A DNA stretch of 64,000 nt. Source: Sarocladium kiliense. Lineage: Eukaryota; Ascomycota; Sordariomycetes; Hypocreales; Sarocladiaceae. The notes under the pieces were generated by a model, which searched no databases, had not been told where the DNA came from, and saw only the letters and a program-made list of their open reading frames with translations. Position numbers and translations under genes: made by a program. Below, piece by piece: positions 56,070 through 64,000 of this stretch; within the stretch, counting starts at the first letter, position 1; each line of letters opens with the position of its first letter. The stretch is taken from assembly GCA_030734395.1 (NCBI GenBank), contig JAUZTG010000036.1, positions 372,001 through 436,000 on the forward strand, read 5' to 3'.

Positions 56070-58620
56070 GTCGTGCAGTCTGGGGATGGTAGTACTGGCG
56101 GATGGAACCCCCACAGAGGAATAATAGAGTAGTCCGGGCCACGAAGTGATGTCTTGAAAGAGTTGAACCAGGGTGCGTAGCAGACTGGGCAACGGTCAAG
56201 GAGAAGAGCTCTGAAGCAAACTGACATGCACGTTGTAGGATGAGGTGGAATAGAAACTCAGTGATGACAGACTTAAGTATGTTTCGCCAAGGGACACTCA
56301 GAAACTGTTGAACGCCTGGCGAGAACAGCGCCGGTTGGAAAGAATACGAGGGAAGATGGTTTGTTGAAGCGGCTGAAGCCCAGACCGATGTGCCATGCGT
56401 CGTAAGGATGCCACACGAACGCCTCTGATCACATTTCTAGCCTTTCAGCTTAGCCAGAGTCAGGGCGAGTAACGCCTTTCAGGAACGGTCAGGAACTGCA
56501 TTTGGCGATGGCTTGATTGACCAAAACGAGGGCGTCCAGACGTGCCCTAGGCAATGAGCCGGTAAGCTGACCGCCTCTTCGGCTGGCCTAAGGGGAAACT
56601 TGCTTCTTCCTGGTTCCGACGGCAGTGGTCAAGAAGCAAGAGCTCGGTTTAGGCAAGGGCGCATAAAGCTTCAAAGCAGCGAACGTGGACAACAGGAGTA
56701 ATCAGGAGAGACGTGGGTCATTCGTGGATGGGCTGACGGCAAGGAGAGTTCTAGATGGGACCAAAATAACAACAAGCAGCCCTGCATGCATACATGCACG
56801 AGAATGGTGTCGTGATATCCTGCATTTACGGTTGCAGACCACCTACTCTTGGCAAGGCCGGACATATAGTCCCAAGACTGAGGTCATGTAAGTAGGTGGC
56901 ATAGCTCACCGTACTTGGTTGTGGGTGTTGCGTCTCTGCCGTCATACAATGGGGAAATGATCGTCATCGGGAGAAAAAAGACAATGACAGAAGCAATGAG
57001 ACATCCGAAAGAGAAGGGAGGATGGCCTCGGGCCGTAGCGGGGGGATAGGGTCTGAGACAAATGCGAGGGCCTTGCCCATTCTGGCGAGTCGCGAATAGT
57101 TCAGCTCTTTACGTACTTGCTCGTTAAGAATAAGCTTAAGCTGAGCATCACCTTCGATGGTCCCAGCATGAAAAGCTTGCCAAGGCGGCATTCTAGCCAA
57201 GCCGTCAGCAACGTACGAAATACAGGACGGCAAACAGTGCGAAGCGGGGACAACTCCCGACATTTTGCGTGCAACGGCCAAGGTTGGGGAAGCAAAGTGC
57301 AGCCATATACGAGATTCGAAGCATCGAAAGGTGCTTGGTACCGGTACCTGACCAGGGTGCAGCCGACGATCAGTTGTGGAGGAGGAGTGCATCTAGCAAA
57401 TTCGACCAGGGGGGACGTGGCTGTCTTGGCAGCTACCTTAGCTGGACTGACGGGAGTTTTCTGCTTTTCTCACCGGAAAGAAGCAAAGGAAAAAAGAGAT
57501 GATCGGAAGGGCGGGGAAGGCTTTGCGTGTTGATGAGTCAGGTTTGTCCTTCGTTCGACTTTTCTTTCTGCCGCATATTGTCGTGTTGGAATTGTTTAGT
57601 GCCCCTCGGTTGGTGGACGAAGGGGTGGGCGGCACGGTGCTCAATCTCAGACGTGGGATGCAGGCTCGAGATTTCAAGGCATTGATGGAGCGATCTGGAT
57701 ACATGGGCAAATGTTCAATGTCACCATGTCCATTAATTAATGCAACAAGAGCATCCACACACATCTCCTCGTAGGCTCTCCTATGCAGCCACATTCAGGT
57801 ACGTTCCGTTGCCCTGTCACAAGTGCAGGGTAATCGAATGTGTCGTGAGCCATGTGTCAATTGCCTAATCGGGTAATCATACAGGGGCATGTCCGTGTGG
57901 TGGTGCCAATATTGAATCATCCAGCCACTGGCTTGAACTTTACCTTGGATCCAATCCTCCATAAGCATGAGTTGAGGATGGCTCGAGATATAAGACGCCA
58001 TCGGGATGTCTGATGGAGGTCTATTGAACGCCTAGCCGCAATGCTTAGTAGACCTCCCCAACCACGTCATAGCTCTAGCTAGACCACATTGACCATTTCC
58101 CTTAGAGCCGGTAACAAGATTCGAGGGCACTTTGCCACGGGACCCTGCGCTCTCTACAGTTTGGTGATTTTGGCTGATCTGTTTCCTAGTAAGCAACTCA
58201 AGCCCATATTCGAGTTCTGCTGACCAACTTCACAGCAGGCCGCGTCACCACCTCTCGATGCCATGCCGACACAGTACAAAACATCAAGAGGCTTCCGGAT
58301 AAAACGCAAAGCATCGTGAGGCGAGTCTGCTGTCAGCCTGGACCGCGCTAGAGGAATCAGCCTTAGGGAGATGTGGCTCAGCCCAGTGCTTGCGAGTCCA
58401 GCTCCACAAGGCTGGAGCCTCGCGTATAGGCAACGAGCTCGATAGTGCATGAGCTTAATTGAGGACACTGGGACCTCGGAGAATTTGAAATCCGAAGTGA
58501 CGCATCGATCAGTCACTTTGTGATCGTAAGTGTATGTCTAATGAAAGTTGCAGCTTCTATCACATTTTGCAGGACATGAAGGACATGGTAGGGCACTTCA
58601 AACGAGCAGGCGCGGGGGCC

Positions 58621-58661
<41 letters not shown>

Positions 58662-60101
58662 AGCAGGTTCTTCCAGCGATGGGGTTGTAAATATTCGGTT
58701 CGAACGACACGGAAGCGACACCGTAGAACGTGCGTAATGAAATGAATGATCCATGAACGAAGGATCGCTGACTGACATGGGTTGTCGCATTGTGGATGTG
58801 CATTGCTTGCTCTAGAGCAGAAAATTCGGTTGGAGCCGGATCCCCTGGACTGAGCCAACATGCTGGGCAGATGATCAACGCGATGAGGATAGGGAAGGGG
58901 CCTCGCTGGGACAAGAAGGTATTTTGGTCGGTGGCTCATCTATGTACTCACCAGTTAGCATTACTCCTCACTTACGCTGATGATCAATTAATTACGACAG
59001 CGAGCCATCGTATCGTGGAGCTTGATCGCAATGAATCTTCCAGGGACTTTGGTCAATGTCGGAAATAAGACAGGCGCGGAGACGAAGGATAAGTCGGCAT
59101 AGCAAAGCCTTGGCTGGGCTCAGAGAACCGAGAAGGGCCTTAGGCTATATTTTGTCCCGAAGCGGCTAACAGAGGGTCACCACAGGGGATCGGAGGATTT
59201 GTTCCCTGGATGACAGGCGGAAAATCCTATGCGTAAAATCATACGATGAGGTACAGGAGATGCAGACTCCTTGGCCAGTGTTCTTGCTATGAGTTGTAGC
59301 TGCTGGATACAGATATCATGTCTACTATTTGGGATACACTGATGCAGATAGAGAAAGAAGTACAGAATAGGCCAAGAAGGCAAACCAACCTGTTCATCAC
59401 AACACGCAAGCTTCCAGTGGGTGAGCAATGCTGAACTGTGCCGCAACCTAGTCCAGTCCACTGGCTGAGCTGGTCAGACACTGCACTAACAGAATCTAGA
59501 CTGGTCCGCCGCCCTGCTGCGCCCAGCCGGCTGTACCGCTGCTGTTACAGTAAGGTACTGTAAGTTAGGCTGTCGCTAAGCCATGATGGATTTCCAGGGT
59601 CCCGTCGCCCGCGTCCTCCGCCCAATTCCCCATCGTGAGGGTCCTCGTCACAAACCTTCTTTTACCTCACCTCATCCTCCGTGTCAGCTCAGCCTCGTTT
59701 CTTGCGTCTTTTCTTAAACAGCGTTCCGCCGGTCTTTACCTCCTTTTCATCCAGCTTCCGATCGCGTCAGGCAAGACTTATCTAAAGCTTCACGAATCGA
59801 TCCAGCTCTCTCCGATTTAGAGCGATCTCCTTTATAGACAGGCGGCTTCATCGGCCGTTCCAACGATACCTCTTAGCTTGGCTTTGCTTCTCAAGCTTCA
59901 TTGCGCAAGGCTACACTAATCGCCGTCTGAGAGTGGCTGCGTGCTGAGGAGCAACCCGTCACAACTGCGAGTACCTTTCGACTCGCCGCACACCATTTCG
60001 CGAACTTGTCGCAAAGCTCCATCGCTCGTGTGGCTGCTTACCTAGTCATCTGTTCACTCGCCCGCTGAAACCTGTCGACCGCACGCACTTCACAACCTAC
60101 A
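56070..60101. other. 4 kb between agd3 and ega3 without a supported gene
   Basis: This is the divergent upstream region of agd3 and ega3. It contains a 38-A homopolymer at 58622–58659 and otherwise only short frames with no domain. No glycosyltransferase fragments were seen. A large shared upstream region is common for developmentally regulated fungal wall genes. Confidence 0.55.
58622..58659 (+). repeat. Poly(A) run of 38
   Basis: An uninterrupted run of 38 A on the plus strand, flanked by GGGGCCC on the left and CCAGCAGG on the right. No coding sequence, target-site duplication or retro-element is visible next to it. Confidence 0.95.
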
Positions 60102-61183
60102 ATGGGCTCGTCAACTCCACCACAAGCGGCCACCCCCGCCGTCGACAAGGATCAAGTCAACGTTGCTTCATCACAGGCCAAATCTCAGAAATGGTCTCTT
60201 AAGAAGAAACTCGCCCTCGCAGCAGTCATTGCCGTGGTCATCATCGGCCTCGCTGTTGGTCTCGGTGTTGGTCTCACCGTTGGCCGCCGCGGCTCCGGCT
60301 CGGACAACGACGACGACAACGGAGACGATGATAACAACGACGATGGCGATGGCACCTCCAAAAACAGCACATGGTATCCCGAAGTCGGCGCTGCCTGGCA
60401 AATCACCCTCATCAAACCCATAGATGTCGAGACAGACCTCATCCCCGGTGTCGACATCTATGACCTCGACCTCTTCGACAACGAGAAGGAGACATTCGAA
60501 GCTCTCCACGACCAGGACAAGAAGGTCATTTGCTACTTCAGTGCTGGTTCTTACGAGGAATGGCGCGACGATGCAAAGGACTTCGATGACAGCGATCTAG
60601 GCAAGGAACTGGACGGTTGGCCCGGCGAAAGGTGGCTGAAGCTGAGCAGCCAGAATGTCCGCAACATTATGACGAAGCGCATCAAGTATGCTGCCGACAA
60701 AGGCTGCGACGCCATCGATCCCGACAACGTTGACGGATATGTAAGTTCTCATCGCAGCCAGCAGCGCACAAGACATTGGCCATTCTCTGACACTCAACTC
60801 CCTAACAGCAAAATGACAACGGTCTCGGCCTCAAAACCTCCGACTCAATCTCCTTCATGAAATTCCTTGCCGCCCAAGCTCGCAACCACAACCTCTCCAT
60901 CGGCCTCAAGAACGCCGGCGCCATCATCCCAGATGTTCTGCCGGATATGAACTTCTCCGTCAACGAGCAGTGTATCCAGTACGCAGAGTGCGAGACCTTT
61001 GCTGCCTTCATCAAGGACGACAAGCCAGTCTTTAATATTGAGTACCCGACACGGAGATCGGCGCACAGCGAGATTTGCTCCAAGAAGGGCAAGGCGGAGG
61101 GGACCAACGACTTTAGTATTGTGATCAAGGATATGGATCTTGATAAGAAGGTGGAGTACTGCAATGGCAAGGTCTATCAATGA
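60102..61183 (+). CDS. ega3: Ega3-like endo-alpha-1,4-galactosaminidase (GH114)
   Basis: Two exons, 60102–60740 and 60809–61183, give 337 residues. A cytosolic N-terminus with basic KKK is followed by one membrane segment (LALAAVIAVVIIGLAVGLGV, about residues 43–65), then an Asp/Asn-rich spacer, so it is a type II membrane protein with the enzyme outside. The GH114 domain starts at GAAWQITLIKPIDV and contains YDLDLFDN, KVICYFSAGSYEEWRDD, GCDAIDPDNVDGY at the exon junction, NHNLSIGLKNAG and FNIEYPT; the acidic residues of these barrel strands are the expected catalytic ones. Ega3 cuts GalN-containing alpha-1,4 stretches of galactosaminogalactan. It lies divergent from agd3 and convergent with sph3. 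Confidence 0.9.
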
Positions 61184-61362
61184 TCTCACAACATGCCTTG
61201 ATGGATCGTTTCTCCTATCCTGTCCTCCTCGCACAGACCTCATTTTGCATATAGGGACGGCGTTGGTCTTTCATTAGTATACCACGGCTACAAAGACGTT
61301 GAACATCGGGCTTCAATAGATACAATTGTCCAACTGGGTTCTAGAAAAGAAAAACGAGCACT

Positions 61363-62256
61363 TCAAGGCCCCGCCACTACTTCTACAGTATACTGGAGCT
61401 CCTTTGGCCACTTGGAGTACCCTCCTCCAACCTGCTCCGTCAGATATACGCCGCCAAAGCCCATCAACTTGATCTCTCGCACGAGCCTCGCCAGCGCATC
61501 CTGGGATGTCCCACATGAATGTACAATCGCAACTGCCTTGTCTCTCACCGACGAGGCGATTTGGGGGAGACCTTGCGTGACAAAGTACCCGTCCCAGTGT
61601 TCCTCAGATTGCTCGAACACGACGATGTGGTCGGCGTGGTCAAAGTAGTGGCGGTCAACGACCACGCCAGGGTTCAACATTGTTTCACCATGGCCGTTAA
61701 GTTCCGACTGCCACGTCTTGTGAACATGACTAGCAGCTTGTCCCATGTAATCCACATTCTCGGGATCCGAGGGCGCCTCGTCAAAGAAGATGCCCTGAAC
61801 TCGGATGGCGTGATCAGGGTTGCTGTTCCACAGACGATACACGTCGACATCCTTAGTCACTTCCTCCAAAGGTCGGCGACCATAGCTGCAATGCACGTAG
61901 CCAAGTGAGCGAATGTTGTCTATACCGCTCATCTCCCGCAGTGCCATGAGGTAACTCGCATCAGGTAGGGTCTCCTTGCCTGGTCCACTACTGGGGTTCA
62001 CAATGGCAATGAAAGACACCTCGGGGTGCGCTCGCGCAGCCTCGAAGAGCGGGTCCCATGATCCCTTGAGGGGATACATGTACAGAGGGACGACGACAAA
62101 CGGGCGGATGATTGGAGCCATCTTTGATTGGTGGTCTTCGGTCTTCGGCTTGAGAGCTGAGGTCGGAAGCGCGGAGGAGGCGCTGCTTGGCAAGTCAGAT
62201 TGGCGACGATGTCCACGCCGGCCAATGAGTCGGGTGAGAAAGCTCCACGAGGGCAT
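61363..62256 (-). CDS. sph3: Sph3-like galactosaminogalactan hydrolase (GH135, spherulin-4 family)
   Basis: Single exon, 297 residues. The GH135 barrel begins at FVVVPLYMYPLKGSWDPLF (about residue 52) and includes SFIAIVNPSSGPG, SLGYVHCSYGRRPL, the catalytic-type GIFFDEAP (adjacent Asp–Glu), NPGVVVD, VFEQSEEHWDGY and GGVYLTEQVGGGYSKWP. Sph3 hydrolyses GalNAc-rich regions of galactosaminogalactan and is required for its synthesis in A. fumigatus. Unusually, the first 50 residues (MPSWSFLTRLIGRRGHRR, then Ser/Lys-rich) show no signal peptide or transmembrane helix, whereas the Aspergillus protein has a membrane segment. Another ATG at about residue 46 would remove them altogether. An unannotated upstream exon could supply the anchor. 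It is convergent with ega3, with 179 bp between stops. Confidence 0.88.
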   Translation of the reverse strand: MPSWSFLTRLIGRRGHRRQSDLPSSASSALPTSALKPKTEDHQSKMAPIIRPFVVVPLYMYPLKGSWDPLFEAARAHPEVSFIAIVNPSSGPGKETLPDASYLMALREMSGIDNIRSLGYVHCSYGRRPLEEVTKDVDVYRLWNSNPDHAIRVQGIFFDEAPSDPENVDYMGQAASHVHKTWQSELNGHGETMLNPGVVVDRHYFDHADHIVVFEQSEEHWDGYFVTQGLPQIASSVRDKAVAIVHSCGTSQDALARLVREIKLMGFGGVYLTEQVGGGYSKWPKELQYTVEVVAGP

Positions 62257-63562
62257 TGTGCTTTGGCCTCGGAGGGAAGGTTTATACTCGCAGAAGTTAA
62301 TGCTCTCGTTGCAGGCAGCCAGACCAAACGATCGGTCGAGGCTCTTCCAGTGCGTCTAGACCCCTTTGCGTGCTGCACTGGGACTTGATACTGTTGCTGC
62401 CTCTTCCCGAAATTGACCTCTGATGCTGCCCTTGGTTGGATTGACTATGTTGTGGCGTTGCTCATAGATATGTTGGAGGGTAGTAAGCACCCGCCCTGGA
62501 GGTCGGTGACCCGGTTTACCCCAAGTAGTGTTGGGAGGGCGTGCCTGTAGTTATTATGCATGCTGCCACCTCAGCTCCTGGGAAAAGCAATGATTGGGTA
62601 ATTGCAACGCCCTCTCACGCGATGCTCAGGGCGTCAATGTGCCTGTTCTAGAGTCGAATGATCCTGGGGACTGCTGCATGCATGGTCAGCATTTCCTTGT
62701 TCGGTGAATGGAGGATATGGAGAGCCTCATGCTCAATTCTGCAAGCCAGCGCTTGGGTATTGGCAATAAGTCAAACTTTCTTCGGGACCGGGACAACGTG
62801 GCACACTCTGTGCCTGGCATTGGCGATTCTCTGGCGCAACCTTTTGGCTATAAAAACGTCATGAAAGTAGCCTGTGGCGCGTAAGCTTAAGCAAGGTAGT
62901 TTCGCGCCTTCAGTGGAAGCAGAATCCGGCCAATCTGCGTATGCTCTTCCGGTAGTATGCAGGCGCCACTTGGGCCGTTACTTAGGCAGCTGAAGTGTTC
63001 GTCCCTTTTGGGTTTCCGCCTCGGATGTCTTGCAAGGCCGCTTGTTATGCAATGCATGTCTCACTCGATCCAGCCACCTTGGGCTGCTTCGGCCGAGTTC
63101 CCTACCGTGCTTTGTAATGGCTTTGGTATGGAGTCTGACACCGACACGGCAATTTGGACATGCGTAACGAGTTTGGGGGCAATGCCTGGCAGACCCGTAG
63201 CATGATGGCGTCCCGCTGAGAGCGTCACCGCCGCTTCTGCGACGTTCGTTATCGCGGATTGCATCTCTGGCAGTCAGCCATCCGGTGATATTTTGGATCA
63301 AGGTCTCTGGGAATGAGAAGAATGGTGTCTATCGGCGTGTCACGTGTTCTGTCCGCCCTGTTACACGAGGTCACATGAGACGGCAGCTCGCTTGATGTGT
63401 CACGAACGACCTGCCATTGATTACCGTATACAGATAGAGCCCATCTCTTCCCCAAATTATTACCTAGCAAAAATAACCATAACATCGCAGTTCATTGTGC
63501 ATCCCGAAGAAAAAAAAAAGAAGATCATGAACTCCAAGCGAACCATTTCAAGAAGCGAGTCA
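62257..63562. other. Intergenic, 1.3 kb
   Basis: Promoter of sph3 and 3' flank of uge3. No supported gene. A missing N-terminal exon of sph3, if any, would lie at the left end of this stretch. Confidence 0.5.
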
Positions 63563-64000
63563 TTATGAGGTCGCCGACTTCGTTTTGGTGACAAAGTGCC
63601 ACAGATCACGCGCACATTGTGGGATACTTCGTTCCGCTGTCCATCCCAATTCTCTGAAAGCCCGATCATTTGAAGCGACGCAGAAACCAACATCGCCTGC
63701 TCTGCGGCCTGTTTGTCGGACCGGGATAGACCTGGCGGCAGCCTGCTCTAGGCTCTGAACCGCCTCCTTCACAGTTGTTCCAGTGCCTGAGCCGAGATTG
63801 AAGGTGCGGAAAGGAACATTTGCTGGCGACGCCAGAGCCTTGACGTGACCGACAGCCACATCAGAGACATGCACAAAGTCACGGATCGCTGTGCCGTCTC
63901 GCGTGTCCCAGTCGCCGCCAAACACATCAAGCTCGGGACGAGAGCCGGTCAAAACCTGCGTGATGACGGGAAACAAGTTAGTGGGCACACCCTTGGGATC
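63563..64000 (-). CDS. uge3: Uge3-like UDP-glucose/GlcNAc 4-epimerase, 3' part
   Basis: The frame is open to the right edge of the window, so only about the last 145 residues are present and the start lies beyond 64000. The sequence begins DPKGVPTNLFPVITQVLTG and contains FGGDWDTRDGTAIRDFVHVSDVAVGHVKAL, then FNLGSGTGTTVKEAV and RRAGDVGFCVASNDRAFRELGW, the standard C-terminal half of GalE-type short-chain epimerases (substrate-binding region, with the RDFVHVSD motif). In A. fumigatus, Uge3 interconverts UDP-Glc/UDP-Gal and UDP-GlcNAc/UDP-GalNAc to supply both sugars for galactosaminogalactan. Its place beside sph3 supports Uge3 rather than the Leloir-pathway paralogue Uge5. It is cytosolic. 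Confidence 0.88.
   Translation of the reverse strand, partial: DPKGVPTNLFPVITQVLTGSRPELDVFGGDWDTRDGTAIRDFVHVSDVAVGHVKALASPANVPFRTFNLGSGTGTTVKEAVQSLEQAAARSIPVRQTGRRAGDVGFCVASNDRAFRELGWTAERSIPQCARDLWHFVTKTKSATS

Noticed and set aside
56070..60101. Hidden glycosyltransferase gene between agd3 and ega3
   Set aside because: No frame carries glycosyltransferase or multi-TM sequence; all are short and featureless.
1..64000. CRISPR arrays, operons with ribosome binding sites and bacterial terminators
   Set aside because: The window is eukaryotic nuclear DNA with spliced genes; no spaced direct-repeat array was seen.

Overview
The window is nuclear DNA from a filamentous ascomycete (Pezizomycotina). 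Genes are interrupted by short GT–AG introns, mostly 49–80 nt, and several proteins are fungal specialities: Zn2Cys6 regulators with a fungal_trans domain, a QUTR-type repressor, an NASP/Hif1 chaperone and a set of galactosaminogalactan genes. The gene models were joined by hand from reading frames and splice consensus. Every multi-exon model given here keeps frame across its junctions, apart from two loci that I call broken. The class (Dothideomycetes, Eurotiomycetes or another) cannot be fixed from the sequence alone.

Layout. 1–3.5 kb: the 3' end of an MFS transporter, convergent with a six-exon Zn2Cys6 regulator. 3.5–8.4 kb: no convincing gene. 8.4–10.7 kb: an orphan QUTR-like protein built from shikimate-pathway enzyme domains. 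13–14 kb: a secreted expansin-like protein. 14.8–16.4 kb: a possible decayed gene and a strand-asymmetric A/T/C-rich stretch.

16.5–39 kb is an accessory block that looks catabolic. It holds an ACS-family transporter, a PheA/TfdB-type FAD monooxygenase, a fusion of a DUF1989 domain with a cyclic-imide-hydrolase/allantoinase-like polysaccharide deacetylase domain, an M20 N-carbamoyl amidohydrolase, a Dal81/TamA-like regulator, a second MFS transporter, an amadoriase/sarcosine-oxidase-type flavoenzyme, a second Zn2Cys6 regulator, a broken SUKH gene, and a third transporter with one frameshift. My inference is that the block imports a nitrogen heterocycle or cyclic amide, oxidises it, opens the ring, and removes carbamoyl or amine nitrogen. 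Clusters of GATA sites in its divergent promoters fit nitrogen-catabolite control. I do not recognise this gene combination as a described pathway.

40–50.9 kb is a housekeeping block: NASP histone chaperone, Mpp10 of the U3 snoRNP, an RNF10-type RING protein, and a CBM48 Crp1/Mdg1-like protein with a long second intron. A small ER-lumenal candidate ending in KEEL follows at 52.4–53.3 kb.

53.9–64 kb is a galactosaminogalactan (GAG) exopolysaccharide cluster: Agd3 deacetylase, Ega3 (GH114), Sph3 (GH135) and the 3' part of the Uge3 epimerase. The Gtb3 glycosyltransferase, expected next to Agd3 from the A. fumigatus order as I recall it, is not in the window.
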